64,000 bases of DNA from Dryas octopetala (lineage: Eukaryota; Streptophyta; Magnoliopsida; Rosales; Rosaceae), in NCBI GenBank assembly GCA_963921425.1, contig OY992836.1, positions 1,999,825-2,063,824 of the forward strand. The letters run 5' to 3'. The position numbers and the translations under genes are program-made. Shown here piece after piece: positions 10,927 to 23,500 of this stretch (position 1 is the first letter of the stretch; each line of letters starts with the position of its first letter). The notes under the pieces are model-generated. The model was given only the letters and a program-made list of their open reading frames with translations, had not been told where the DNA came from and searched no databases.

Positions 10927-13900
10927 CTAGAAATCAATTTTTTCTTGGTTCAGCTCAAAATCAGGTTCAAGGAAAGGCTTCACACGATGACCGTTAACCT
11001 TAAATGTGTTCCCATTCTTCGGATTCTTGATTTCAACTGTACCATAGGGAAACACTCTAATCACCTCATAAGGTCCGGTCCATCTCGAACGCAACTTGCC
11101 TGGGAAGAGACGTAATCTTGTATCATATAATAACACCTTCCCTCCAACAAAGAACTCTCTCGGACGTAGCTTCTTATCATGGTACCTCTTGGTCCTTTCC
11201 TTGTACAACTTAGCATTCTCATATGCGAAATGTCGTATTTCCTCCAGCTCACTAAGTTGCAACTTCCTTTTCTCACCAGCGGCATGAATATCAAAATTGA
11301 ACTTCTTAATTGCCCAATATGCCTTATGCTCAAGCTCAACTGGTAAATGACAAGCTTTCCCATAGATCAGTCGAAACGGAGACATTCCAATGGGTGTCTT
11401 GTAAGCGGTGCGATAAGCCCATAATGCATCATTAAGCTTAGTAGACCAATCCTTCCTATTGGCGAGCACTGTTCTTTCCAAAATGAACTTGATCTCACGA
11501 TTCGATATTTCTACTTGCCCACTCGTCTGAGGATGGTAGGGAGTAGCCACTTTATGCCTTATTCCATATTTCTTCATCACGGCCTCAAACAGCTTATTGC
11601 AAAAATGCGATCCCCCATCACTAATGATTGCTCTCGGGGTACCGAATCGTGCAAAGATATTGGTCTTAAGGAAATTCAAGACCACTCGAGCATCATTAGT
11701 CCTACAAGCGACAGCTTCCACCCACTTAGACACATAATCAACTCCCACCAGAATGTACTCGTATCCAAAAGAAGATGGAAATGGTCCCATGAAATCTATA
11801 CCCCAAACATCAAAGATTTCGACTTCCAACATGAAGTTTAGCGGCATCTGATCGCGAGTCGAAATATTTCCCATCTTCTGACACCTGTCACATGTGAGAT
11901 AAAACTGATGACAATCATGAAAAATAGTGGGCCAAAAGAAACCTGCTTGAAGAATCTTGTAAGCGGTCTTAGTTCCTCCACCATGGCCTCCACATTCTTT
12001 AGAATGGCACATCTCAATGACATTCCTCTGCTCCATTTCCGGTACACATCGTCTTATCAACTGATCTGATCCATATTTGAACAAATAAGGATCATCCCAC
12101 ACATACTGTCTGACATCATGCAAAAACTTCTTCCTTTGGTAGTGTGTCAGATCATTGGGCAACACTCCACTTGCTAAATAATTTGCTATGTCAGCATACC
12201 ATGGAGTAGTCAAGATGGCAAAAAGTTGCTCGTCCGGGAATGACTCTCGTAACGATAGTGTGTCCTCTTCAGACTGTTCCTCATTGACGAGTCTACTCAA
12301 ATGGTCTGCTACCACATTCTCACAACCTTTCTTATCCTTGATCTCAATATCAAATTCCTGTAGCAACAGAGTCCATCTAATCAACCTCGGCTTGGCGTCT
12401 TTCTTATTCAGCAGATACTTGAGAGCGGCATGATCCGTGTAGATGATGATCTTAGACCCAATCAAATAACTTCTAAATTTCTCCAAAGCAAAGATCACAG
12501 CAAGCAACTCCTTCTCTGTAGTAGAATAGTTCAACTGTGCATCATTCAGAGTCCTGCTTGCATAATAAATCACATGTGGCAGCTTATCGACTCTCTGACC
12601 CAAAACAGCTCCAACAGCATAATCACTTGCATCACACATAAGCTCAAACGGCAAGTTCCAATCAGGTGGCATGATGATCGGAGCGGAAGTGAGTAGCTTC
12701 TTCAATTTGTTAAAGGCAACCAAGCAATCCTCATTAAACTCGAAATTCACCTCTTTTTGCAATAAGGTACACAAAGGCCTGGAAATCTTGGAAAAATCCT
12801 TGATGAATCTCCTATAAAACCCAGCATGGCCTAGGAAACTTCTTACTTCCTTAACGCTCGATGGAGGCGGCAATCTCTGTATCACATCAATCTTGGCCTT
12901 ATCAACTTGTATGCCCTCCTTTGAAATCACATGACCCAATACTATCCCTTGTTGAACCATGAAGTGACATTTCTCCCAATTAAGCACTAGATTGGCTTCT
13001 TGACATCTTTTCAGAACTAAAGACAAGTTATCCAGACATGCATCAAAAGACGAACCAAAAACAGAAAAATCATCCATAAAAACCTCAATGATTCGTTCCA
13101 CCATATCAGAGAAAATAGACATCATGCATCTCTGAAATGTTGCAGGCGCATTGCACAATCCGAATGGCATCCTCCTATAAGCAAACGTACCAAATGGACA
13201 TGTGAACGTGGTCTTCTCTTGATCCTCGGGCGCAATAGCAATCTGATTGTACCCACTATACCCATCCAAAAAGCAATAGTGACTATGGCCGGCCAACCTT
13301 TCCAACATCTGGTCGATAAATGGCAAAGGAAAATGATCCTTCCTTGTTGCGGTGTTAAGCTTTCGATAGTCAATACAAACACGCCAACCGGTTTGCGTCC
13401 TTTGGGGAACCAACTCATTATGCTCATTCTTCACCACGGTAATACCACTTTTCTTCAGCACCACTTGAACAGGACTAACCCACTTCGAATCACTGATAGG
13501 ATAAATAATACCAACATCCAACAATTTGATTACCTCATTACGCACGACTTCCTTCAGAGTTGGATTCAGTCTTCTTTGGGCATCACGAGTAGGCTTGGAT
13601 TCCTCCTCAAGTAAAATTCTGTGCATACACACTGTGGGTGAGATCCCCTTGATATCGGCTATGGTCCACCCCAATGCTAACCGATTTTCCTTCAGAATTC
13701 TCAAGAGTCTTTCTTCCTCGCTTGCACTCAAATTAGCTGCAATAATCACAGGCAAGGTCTCATTCTCTCCCAAAAATGCATATTTCAAGTGCTCCGGTAA
13801 CGGTTTCAGTTCCAACTTAGGTGCTTGCTCAATAGAAGGAAGCGTCTTTTGATTCGTAGGCACTAACATTTCAAACTGGTTGAACCACTTATTTCTGAGA

Positions 13901-16182
13901 GGTCGGTTGCCTTCCAAACGTGTAGGAGTTGTTTCCACGATTTCATCTACTTCACTGGACTCTGGTGTTCCCAAAGCAACCTCCAATGTATCTTCTGCAA
14001 GGCTAGTTTCGCATACTTCCTCAACCAATGGGTCCAAACTATCAATCCTCAAGCAATCATCCTCCTCCTTTGGATACCTCATTGCACCAAAAACATCAAA
14101 CTCAACTGTTTCACCAAGTACAGACATTGTCAACTTCCCATTACTCACATCAATCTTGGTGTTCGCTGTGGCCATGAACGGTCTTCCCAATATGATCGGT
14201 AGCTCATTCCCTCTAATTGGGGTATCCTCCATTTCAAGAATGATAAAATCAGCGGGCATGATCAAATCTGCAACCCGAACCAGCACATCTTCAACCACAC
14301 CTTTCGGAACCTTTACTGAACGATCTGCCAATTGAAGAGTAACACTAGTAGGTTTAAGATCTCCTATGCCCAACTGTGCGAAAACTGAATACGGCATCAA
14401 ATTTATACTTGCTCCCAAATCCAACAATGCCTTCTCAAACTTGTGATCCCCAACCAAACATGGGATCGTAAAACTGCCAGGGTCTTTCAACTTTGGTGGC
14501 AGCTTCCTTTGCAAAACCGCACTGACTTCTTCGCTCAAACACACCTGCTCATGCTCTTTGAATTTCCTCTTGTGTGTGCACAATTCCTTCAAAAACTTGG
14601 CATACTTAGGAATCTGCTGAATAGCATCAAGCAAAGGAATGTTGATTTCCACTTTCTTAAACATCTCCAAAATTTCCTTAGCTTGCTCGTCCTTACTCTG
14701 CTTCCTTTGACGTTGAGGGAAAGGTAATGGAGCTCTTGGAATAGAAGAAGTGATCTCGGCCTTCTTGCTAGCACGCGTAGCAATGTGCTTTTCTTGTTTC
14801 TTTCTTTCCTCCTCTTCCTCATCCTTAACCTTAACTTTATCCCTCTTGTACTTTTCCACTTGTTCAGGATCTAACATCTCAACTTCATCCTCGTAGCCTG
14901 CATTATCACCTTGAGTAGTGCCCACTTTGTTGTCAATCACTTTCCCACTTCTCAAAGTAGTGATTGCTTCGGCCTTATCCTGAATTGGTGCACCCTTTAC
15001 CACTTTGTCCAAGGTCAAAGTCACTTGTTCCAATTGGGCTTCCAAATTCGAGATAGCTTTAGCTGTGACACTCAACTGCTCCTCAGTCTTATTCATAAAT
15101 GTCTTAGTATCATTAGACATCGAAGTTGTACTCTGAGCTAATGCAGCCATCATGTCCTCCAAATAAGTACTTCGCTGCTCCACTGGGGACTGTACACTCG
15201 GTCTAGCTTGAACTCTTTCAACCTCAAAACATGACTCTCCATATGATGGCTTAGCTTCCTGATTTGCCATCAGAACCTGCATCATCTGCTTAAGCTCAGA
15301 TATCTCAGCTTCCATAGCTGATTTCTTTTCCACTCTTTTCCGTCTATTCCACTGCTGTGAACTCAATGCCAATGTGTCAAAGAGTGTCCATGCTTCCTCA
15401 AAAGTCTTCTTTTTCAGTGCTCCTCCACATGTCATATCCACCATATTACGATCTTGATCCAACAGACCCTCATAAAAGTACTCAATCTGCATCCATCGGG
15501 CAAAATTATGGTGCGGACACGAAGTCAGAAGCTCTTGATACCTTTCCCAACTCTCATGAAACACTTCGTCATCTGATTGTGTAAACCCTAAGATCTGCTT
15601 CCTCATAATGATAGTCTTGCTAACTGGATAGAACCTCAGAAGAAACTTAGATGCCAGTTCCTCCCATGTTGTAATTGAAGCGACCTGCAAGGAAAACAAC
15701 CATTGTTTAGCTTTATCTTTAAGAGAGAATGGAAATAACCTTAACTTTCTTTGATCATCGCTCAACCCCCTCAGCTTGCCAATCTCGCATATTGCATGAA
15801 ATTCCTTAAGATGCACGTAGGGATCTTCTCCTTCTAACCCATGAAATGATGGAAGAAGTTTGATTGTCCCACTTGAAAGTTCAAAATCAGCTTCCACTTG
15901 AGAGTAAACAATGCACGTAGGTTGAGCTAGAAGCGTTGGAGACGAATAATAACTCAAAGGTATTCTCATTTGAGATGCATTCGGCTGCAAGGTCTCCTCG
16001 GCCTCCTCTTCTGATTTCTCCTCTTCGTATGCTTCTTCAGATTCACTCCCTCTCGGCGACACAAGAGTTGACCTCATCCTTAACGGTGTCCAATTGAGTC
16101 TCGGCCTGCCCTTGTACGCACCCCACACCTTTTGGCCTTCTGCACGTGAAAGGGGGGTGATCTTCGAATTTGACTCTTCCAT
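10927..16182 (-). CDS. gag-pol: Gag-Pol polyprotein, E2 copy 1 (intact)
   Basis: Uninterrupted 1751-codon ORF; the ATG at 16182 is the first in-frame start after the PBS and leader. Gag core is at about residues 95-280 ([22 protein letters not shown]), with no CCHC zinc knuckle seen. The aspartic protease motif is D588-L-G-A, not the usual D-S/T-G. RT has D973 ([10 protein letters not shown]) and FMDD at 1035-1038. RNase H has D1184, E1225, D1250 and D1293. Integrase has H1393, H1400, C1431 and C1434, then D1463, D1522 and E1558 (D-X35-E), then a GPY motif near 1703. There is no chromodomain, consistent with Athila rather than chromoviruses. It would make and integrate cDNA in virus-like particles. 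All catalytic residues except the atypical protease triad are present, so it is plausibly active. Confidence 0.96.
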   Translation of the reverse strand: MEESNSKITPLSRAEGQKVWGAYKGRPRLNWTPLRMRSTLVSPRGSESEEAYEEEKSEEEAEETLQPNASQMRIPLSYYSSPTLLAQPTCIVYSQVEADFELSSGTIKLLPSFHGLEGEDPYVHLKEFHAICEIGKLRGLSDDQRKLRLFPFSLKDKAKQWLFSLQVASITTWEELASKFLLRFYPVSKTIIMRKQILGFTQSDDEVFHESWERYQELLTSCPHHNFARWMQIEYFYEGLLDQDRNMVDMTCGGALKKKTFEEAWTLFDTLALSSQQWNRRKRVEKKSAMEAEISELKQMMQVLMANQEAKPSYGESCFEVERVQARPSVQSPVEQRSTYLEDMMAALAQSTTSMSNDTKTFMNKTEEQLSVTAKAISNLEAQLEQVTLTLDKVVKGAPIQDKAEAITTLRSGKVIDNKVGTTQGDNAGYEDEVEMLDPEQVEKYKRDKVKVKDEEEEERKKQEKHIATRASKKAEITSSIPRAPLPFPQRQRKQSKDEQAKEILEMFKKVEINIPLLDAIQQIPKYAKFLKELCTHKRKFKEHEQVCLSEEVSAVLQRKLPPKLKDPGSFTIPCLVGDHKFEKALLDLGASINLMPYSVFAQLGIGDLKPTSVTLQLADRSVKVPKGVVEDVLVRVADLIMPADFIILEMEDTPIRGNELPIILGRPFMATANTKIDVSNGKLTMSVLGETVEFDVFGAMRYPKEEDDCLRIDSLDPLVEEVCETSLAEDTLEVALGTPESSEVDEIVETTPTRLEGNRPLRNKWFNQFEMLVPTNQKTLPSIEQAPKLELKPLPEHLKYAFLGENETLPVIIAANLSASEEERLLRILKENRLALGWTIADIKGISPTVCMHRILLEEESKPTRDAQRRLNPTLKEVVRNEVIKLLDVGIIYPISDSKWVSPVQVVLKKSGITVVKNEHNELVPQRTQTGWRVCIDYRKLNTATRKDHFPLPFIDQMLERLAGHSHYCFLDGYSGYNQIAIAPEDQEKTTFTCPFGTFAYRRMPFGLCNAPATFQRCMMSIFSDMVERIIEVFMDDFSVFGSSFDACLDNLSLVLKRCQEANLVLNWEKCHFMVQQGIVLGHVISKEGIQVDKAKIDVIQRLPPPSSVKEVRSFLGHAGFYRRFIKDFSKISRPLCTLLQKEVNFEFNEDCLVAFNKLKKLLTSAPIIMPPDWNLPFELMCDASDYAVGAVLGQRVDKLPHVIYYASRTLNDAQLNYSTTEKELLAVIFALEKFRSYLIGSKIIIYTDHAALKYLLNKKDAKPRLIRWTLLLQEFDIEIKDKKGCENVVADHLSRLVNEEQSEEDTLSLRESFPDEQLFAILTTPWYADIANYLASGVLPNDLTHYQRKKFLHDVRQYVWDDPYLFKYGSDQLIRRCVPEMEQRNVIEMCHSKECGGHGGGTKTAYKILQAGFFWPTIFHDCHQFYLTCDRCQKMGNISTRDQMPLNFMLEVEIFDVWGIDFMGPFPSSFGYEYILVGVDYVSKWVEAVACRTNDARVVLNFLKTNIFARFGTPRAIISDGGSHFCNKLFEAVMKKYGIRHKVATPYHPQTSGQVEISNREIKFILERTVLANRKDWSTKLNDALWAYRTAYKTPIGMSPFRLIYGKACHLPVELEHKAYWAIKKFNFDIHAAGEKRKLQLSELEEIRHFAYENAKLYKERTKRYHDKKLRPREFFVGGKVLLYDTRLRLFPGKLRSRWTGPYEVIRVFPYGTVEIKNPKNGNTFKVNGHRVKPFLEPDFELNQEKIDF

Positions 16183-16297
16183 TGTACCTTAGAAATAAGA
16201 GAAATCAGCAAGAACCAATAATGAAAACAGAAAATAAAACCTAACTAAAATGACTTAACTAAAGTTAATTAAACTAGCAATCAACACAAATAACAAT
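16183..16297 (-). other. E2 copy 1 leader between PBS and ATG
   Basis: AT-rich leader of about 115 nt. Just before the ATG, on the minus strand, it has TGCTGATTTCTCTTATTTC then TAAG/GTACAATGG, which looks like a branch site, pyrimidine tract and 3' splice site (boundary 16188/16187). The same arrangement is found at 25802 (copy 2), 34498 (E1) and 62805 (E6). Confidence 0.5.
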
Positions 16298-16315
16298 TCC
16301 CCGGCAACGGCGCCA
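16298..16315 (-). other. PBS of E2 copy 1, tRNA-Asp
   Basis: Minus strand TGGCGCCGTTGCCGGGGA, complementary to the 3' 18 nt of plant tRNA-Asp(GTC) including CCA, six bases inside the LTR end. Copy 2 is at 25912-25929. Confidence 0.92.
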
Positions 16316-16321
16316 AAAACT

Positions 16322-18607
16322 TGTTGTATGTTTTCCTAGAGCAAATTAAATAACTTTTTATGAGCTCTAGGTTAACTCGCAAGTGCACGAATCGCGGAGT
16401 AGCAAAGCTTACAAATACGAGGTCGATCCCACAGGGAATTGTACTAGTGTTATGACCACTAACTTAATTAAATTCGATTAAATCAACTCTAACTCACACA
16501 CGCAAATGAGGGGTTTTGATTGGTTTTTGAGACTAGATAAACTAACAGATAAATGACAAAACTTTAAAATAACAACTGAATGAATTTGGATAAAACAATA
16601 ATAAAGAAACACTAGGGGTCAGAATCCACCACTAGCATACCATTCACTCTACTATGGATATTAACAATCAATATATAAACATGTCAACAAAGTTCGTCTA
16701 CTAAAAGGTTTGGCTAGTTACTTTTAGCAATTACTCCCCTTACTGTGCATAAACTAAGAGCTTCTTGGGCCTTCCTTAGCCAGTTAACTTGCATGTTCCC
16801 TAGTGCTAAGCTAAGGCAGCTGTTACCCATGCAAGAGTCATTACGATCTGTGAGAGTGACAAACACATAGCGCATAGCTCCAAATTAATGTACCCTATGT
16901 CCTCTATGATCCCTTTTCTCATGAATATTATCTTAGGATATCCACTTGTTGCCTATTGAAACTATCATCCTTTCGAGCTTATTTAGTTTCACAACAAATA
17001 TCTAGATGCATGCAACCTAAGGTGATCAGTCAAAGATGCGAAACAAATAGATTCAATTTAAACAGAAATCCAAGATTTGTCAACATGTAAATAATTAAAA
17101 ATCAATAATCCATAGTGAGAGTAAGCAGCATCGCTAGGGCTTCATCCTAGCCCTAGCCCAATATTCAGTTACACATAATTAAAACCATAAATAAATAAAG
17201 CATAATTAAGACAATGAAAATAAAAGGAAGGGAGGAAGAAATCAAGCCACGGATGACGAGGTGGAGGCGGCTCCACCCTTGGACGGTGTGGCTGCAAGGT
17301 GGCGGCGTGATGGGCTGCTGCTCGGCCTTGGGCTCCACGGCAAGGAGGCTGAGGTGCTCGGCAAGGTGGCAGCAAGGTGGTGATGCGTGGCTGAATGTGG
17401 TGGCTGTGGCTCGGCTTCCTTCTCCGTCTTCAACTCAGCGCAAAAATAGAAGGCACACAAACAAAGGTGGCTGGTAGGTTTCGGCCACAAAAGAAAAGAA
17501 GAAGAATAAAAAGGAAGGGATAGAAGGTGGCTGCGGCATAAGAAAAATAAAGAAAGAGATGGTGGCTGCTAGGGTTTGCTTCAGAAAAATAAAAGAAAGA
17601 GAAGGAGGCTAGCTAGAGTTTCTGAAAATTAAAGAGGAGAGAAGAGAACTTCAGAACAGAACCCCTTTTCTGATTTTTAGAGATATATTTATAGAGGGAA
17701 GTGGGGCTGAGATTTCTCTTTCTCTTCAATGTGGGATAAGTGCATTCCTTGCACACCAAGGCTTATAATTTTCGGCCAAGCATGGGCCTTGGGCTGATTT
17801 GGGCTCTTTTTGGGCGTAACTCCTTTTTCAGCTCGCGGAACTGCTGCGCTACCTCCACTAAAATGGCCATATCTTGAGCTAGAAAACTCGGAATCGAAAT
17901 CCGTAAAATTCCCTGCGAAGCTAACATCCGTAGCTTTCCAACCATATATGGCATGACATCTGATTCGATCTGTAGAAATACAGAATCACTGTCGAAATTT
18001 AGTGTCTAGTTTCCAGGGTTTTGACTTTTTCTTCAACTAGGACTCCTTGTGATCTTTGACTGAATCTTGTGAGATTTTTCTTGAGCATGAAGGATTCCTT
18101 TCATTTGGGCCTTGGATCAGCTGAGTGGGTGCGAATTCCTTGGGCTTGCAGACTCTTGGATAACACAACTTGGGCTTCCACCATTTGGGCTAGCAATAGG
18201 CGTATGGCCTTGGTCCTTTGGGCTAGGGTTATGTGCATGGCCCATAGTGCATGGGCTGCATGGGTGGTCCATGTCATGAGATGATGTGGCACGGTTGACC
18301 ATTGACTTTGACCTTTGACTTTGACCAAAAGTCAACCTTGACCAAAAAGATTCCCCAAAAGATTCTGTCTAAGATTCTTCAAAGATTCCTTCCAGATTCC
18401 AGATCCTTCTAGAATATTCCCTCAAGATTCTTTTTCTCATTTTTTCCATTTTTAGCTCAAAATAGCTTCATTTAGCTTCTTTCTCCATCATTGCTTCATT
18501 TAACCTGCAAAACACTAAAACAAACTAACAAGACCTAAAATATCGAGTTCTTGCACTCTAGGTTAGGGAATTAATATCATAAAATGATGCAAATTGGACA
18601 CTCAACA
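16322..18607 (-). repeat. E2 middle LTR (LTR 2), shared by both units
   Basis: 2286 bp. It serves as 5' LTR of copy 1 and 3' LTR of copy 2 with no TSD of its own. At the two sites that vary between the E2 LTRs it matches LTR 3 at one (G at 17267) and LTR 1 at the other (C at 18333), the pattern expected of a crossover product. TATA is at 17686-17693. Confidence 0.96.
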
Positions 18608-19339
18608 CACCCCCAAACTTAGACTTTGCTAGACCTCGAGCAAACAAAATAAAGAAAAGACTAAAAACTGACCCAACAAACTTTCCCAACAAATGATTTC
18701 ATGAGTTTAGCCACCAATAATCATAGCAAAGCAAGGCATATAGGTTATGTAATCTTCTAATTCTAATACTGCTTCAACAACATACCTCACTCCTCTATTG
18801 TACATATAGACCATCCTTAACATAAACCCAAGTGTTAGATAAACAAGACTGAATGAACATGAACAACATAGATTGAACTCCAATCCTCACTAAGGCATAC
18901 TCTCAACAATAAAGCACTCAGAAATTGGGTTGAATTGTGCACTCAAAATTATATGTGAGAGAATTTATGTAAACAAAAACAAATAGCTCACATATTGGCA
19001 TTAAATAAAGGCACATTTGAAAGGAAGCAATGATCTCATGAAAGGAATATCAAAAACTTGAAATAGAATCAATCACCATAGGCTTCTCTTTCATCTAGAC
19101 TCCACATTTTATACTACATTTTCCTTAAAATCAAATAGGGCTTTACTCAAGGTTGTAACGTAGGCTTGTGGTAGGGATATGATATTGAAATGAAAGGATA
19201 ATACAAAGGCTACAAACTATGGTTTTGCAACACAGAATAACACTTTAGAGGCATACCTTGCATACTTGCACTTCATAGCTTGATATTTGAGCACCTTTCA
19301 TCATCATTTTTCTTTTCTTTTGAAACTGTCCCTTCTTTC

Positions 19340-19375
<36 letters not shown>

Positions 19376-20540
19376 CAAAACTCTTCTTTTCCAATTTCTC
19401 TTGGGTACGGCATACATTCTTTTCAACACATTTCTCTTTCTTTTTGCTTTCAAGCTATACTTCAACATTTATTTTCAACCTCAAAGCCATAAAATCAATG
19501 CAAAACCATAGATAAAAGGTAAACAGGGTAGGGGTGTAACTCCCCCAAACTTAGGGTTAGGTATATATTGTGGTTAACAAAGAAAAGGCTATAAGGCTCA
19601 AAAGGGGTAACTAGGGATAAAACACAAAAGGTTGGTTTTTGGCTCTAGGTAACACAAACAAGGCCTAAAATCATCTCCTAAGATCCATGTAGTTATAGAC
19701 ATGTTTTGCATAGAGTAAGAGAGAAGTTCTAGTTCAATGATTCAAATTAGGTGCATTTCAAGCATTTGAACAGAAGAATGATAATGAGATCAAACAACGA
19801 CTTAAATGACAAGAAAGGATTGGAGTAAGTATAAACACACTCAAGAATTGAAGTACAAGGCTCAATAGCTCACTTAGGTCATATAAGTCTCCTCTATCAT
19901 GTATATGTATCTCTAGTCATGCAAATCACAACTTAAGCTTATGAAAACAAGGCTTAACTACAAAGAATCATGAAATAGGTTATGAAACAACATTAGAAAA
20001 ACAAGAACACATAACCTATATAATGAATGCTAAACATGCTTTTCAATAGCTATAAACAATCCATCGACTTGTTGGGGACTCTAAAACTAAAAGACTCAAA
20101 AACTTTGTTTTAAAAACAATGTTGCAATAAAGTTCTAAGGATCAATGACCTTACCAAGATGTAATGACACTTAGATGATTGCATTTTGATATGGGCGTGT
20201 CACCCTAATTGAAAACAAAACAAAATTTTTTTTTTTTTTTACACACTAAAAACGAAAAATGTGTTGCATTCCCCACCCCCAAACTTAAAAGAAACATTGT
20301 CCTCAATGTTTAAATGAATGACAAATGTAATGCACAATGTAATGAAAAGAGGAAGGGAAAAACATCAAATAAAACAAAACTAATGAACGGAGCAAAGAGA
20401 GGGTGAAAACGTACCTTGGCTGATGTGAAAATGGCTTGCCCACGCATATGTACAAAATCACCTCCTCGTCGTCATCCATACCTTGGGTTGCCTCCCAAGA
20501 AGCGCTAAGTTTCACGTCTTCAGCCAGACCTAGTCTTGTA
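18608..20540 (-). other. E2 internal copy 2: 3' noncoding region
   Basis: Same as 8994-10926, shifted by 9614; no difference was seen by eye. PPT-like tracts are at 18608-18621, 19540-19554 and 20271-20287; hairpins at 20292-20311 and 20482-20499; T-run of 29 at 19347-19375. Confidence 0.9.
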
Positions 20541-23500
20541 CTAGAAATCAATTTTTTCTTGGTTCAGCTCAAAATCAGGTTCAAGGAAAGGCTTCACACG
20601 ATGACCGTTAACCTTAAATGTGTTCCCATTCTTCGGATTCTTGATTTCAACTGTACCATAGGGAAACACTCTAATCACCTCATAAGGTCCGGTCCATCTC
20701 GAACGCAACTTGCCTGGGAAGAGACGTAATCTTGTATCATATAATAACACCTTCCCTCCAACAAAGAACTCTCTCGGACGTAGCTTCTTATCATGGTACC
20801 TCTTGGTCCTTTCCTTGTACAACTTAGCATTCTCATATGCGAAATGTCGTATTTCCTCCAGCTCACTAAGTTGCAACTTCCTTTTCTCACCAGCGGCATG
20901 AATATCAAAATTGAACTTCTTAATTGCCCAATATGCCTTATGCTCAAGCTCAACTGGTAAATGACAAGCTTTCCCATAGATCAGTCGAAACGGAGACATT
21001 CCAATGGGTGTCTTGTAAGCGGTGCGATAAGCCCATAATGCATCATTAAGCTTAGTAGACCAATCCTTCCTATTGGCGAGCACTGTTCTTTCCAAAATGA
21101 ACTTGATCTCACGATTCGATATTTCTACTTGCCCACTCGTCTGAGGATGGTAGGGAGTAGCCACTTTATGCCTTATTCCATATTTCTTCATCACGGCCTC
21201 AAACAGCTTATTGCAAAAATGCGATCCCCCATCACTAATGATTGCTCTCGGGGTACCGAATCGTGCAAAGATATTGGTCTTAAGGAAATTCAAGACCACT
21301 CGAGCATCATTAGTCCTACAAGCGACAGCTTCCACCCACTTAGACACATAATCAACTCCCACCAGAATGTACTCGTATCCAAAAGAAGATGGAAATGGTC
21401 CCATGAAATCTATACCCCAAACATCAAAGATTTCGACTTCCAACATGAAGTTTAGCGGCATCTGATCGCGAGTCGAAATATTTCCCATCTTCTGACACCT
21501 GTCACATGTGAGATAAAACTGATGACAATCATGAAAAATAGTGGGCCAAAAGAAACCTGCTTGAAGAATCTTGTAAGCGGTCTTAGTTCCTCCACCATGG
21601 CCTCCACATTCTTTAGAATGGCACATCTCAATGACATTCCTCTGCTCCATTTCCGGTACACATCGTCTTATCAACTGATCTGATCCATATTTGAACAAAT
21701 AAGGATCATCCCACACATACTGTCTGACATCATGCAAAAACTTCTTCCTTTGGTAGTGTGTCAGATCATTGGGCAACACTCCACTTGCTAAATAATTTGC
21801 TATGTCAGCATACCATGGAGTAGTCAAGATGGCAAAAAGTTGCTCGTCCGGGAATGACTCTCGTAACGATAGTGTGTCCTCTTCAGACTGTTCCTCATTG
21901 ACGAGTCTACTCAAATGGTCTGCTACCACATTCTCACAACCTTTCTTATCCTTGATCTCAATATCAAATTCCTGTAGCAACAGAGTCCATCTAATCAACC
22001 TCGGCTTGGCGTCTTTCTTATTCAGCAGATACTTGAGAGCGGCATGATCCGTGTAGATGATGATCTTAGACCCAATCAAATAACTTCTAAATTTCTCCAA
22101 AGCAAAGATCACAGCAAGCAACTCCTTCTCTGTAGTAGAATAGTTCAACTGTGCATCATTCAGAGTCCTGCTTGCATAATAAATCACATGTGGCAGCTTA
22201 TCGACTCTCTGACCCAAAACAGCTCCAACAGCATAATCACTTGCATCACACATAAGCTCAAACGGCAAGTTCCAATCAGGTGGCATGATGATCGGAGCGG
22301 AAGTGAGTAGCTTCTTCAATTTGTTAAAGGCAACCAAGCAATCCTCATTAAACTCGAAATTCACCTCTTTTTGCAATAAGGTACACAAAGGCCTGGAAAT
22401 CTTGGAAAAATCCTTGATGAATCTCCTATAAAACCCAGCATGGCCTAGGAAACTTCTTACTTCCTTAACGCTCGATGGAGGCGGCAATCTCTGTATCACA
22501 TCAATCTTGGCCTTATCAACTTGTATGCCCTCCTTTGAAATCACATGACCCAATACTATCCCTTGTTGAACCATGAAGTGACATTTCTCCCAATTAAGCA
22601 CTAGATTGGCTTCTTGACATCTTTTCAGAACTAAAGACAAGTTATCCAGACATGCATCAAAAGACGAACCAAAAACAGAAAAATCATCCATAAAAACCTC
22701 AATGATTCGTTCCACCATATCAGAGAAAATAGACATCATGCATCTCTGAAATGTTGCAGGCGCATTGCACAATCCGAATGGCATCCTCCTATAAGCAAAC
22801 GTACCAAATGGACATGTGAACGTGGTCTTCTCTTGATCCTCGGGCGCAATAGCAATCTGATTGTACCCACTATACCCATCCAAAAAGCAATAGTGACTAT
22901 GGCCGGCCAACCTTTCCAACATCTGGTCGATAAATGGCAAAGGAAAATGATCCTTCCTTGTTGCGGTGTTAAGCTTTCGATAGTCAATACAAACACGCCA
23001 ACCGGTTTGCGTCCTTTGGGGAACCAACTCATTATGCTCATTCTTCACCACGGTAATACCACTTTTCTTCAGCACCACTTGAACAGGACTAACCCACTTC
23101 GAATCACTGATAGGATAAATAATACCAACATCCAACAATTTGATTACCTCATTACGCACGACTTCCTTCAGAGTTGGATTCAGTCTTCTTTGGGCATCAC
23201 GAGTAGGCTTGGATTCCTCCTCAAGTAAAATTCTGTGCATACACACTGTGGGTGAGATCCCCTTGATATCGGCTATGGTCCACCCCAATGCTAACCGATT
23301 TTCCTTCAGAATTCTCAAGAGTCTTTCTTCCTCGCTTGCACTCAAATTAGCTGCAATAATCACAGGCAAGGTCTCATTCTCTCCCAAAAATGCATATTTC
23401 AAGTGCTCCGGTAACGGTTTCAGTTCCAACTTAGGTGCTTGCTCAATAGAAGGAAGCGTCTTTTGATTCGTAGGCACTAACATTTCAAACTGGTTGAACC

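Noticed and set aside
13880-14335. 151-codon ORF on + within E2 gag-pol (and copies at 23494 and 32190)
   Set aside because: Antisense shadow of the protease region; no independent homology or signals.
16298-16315. tRNA gene fragment
   Set aside because: Only the 18-nt complement of the tRNA 3' end; it is a PBS.
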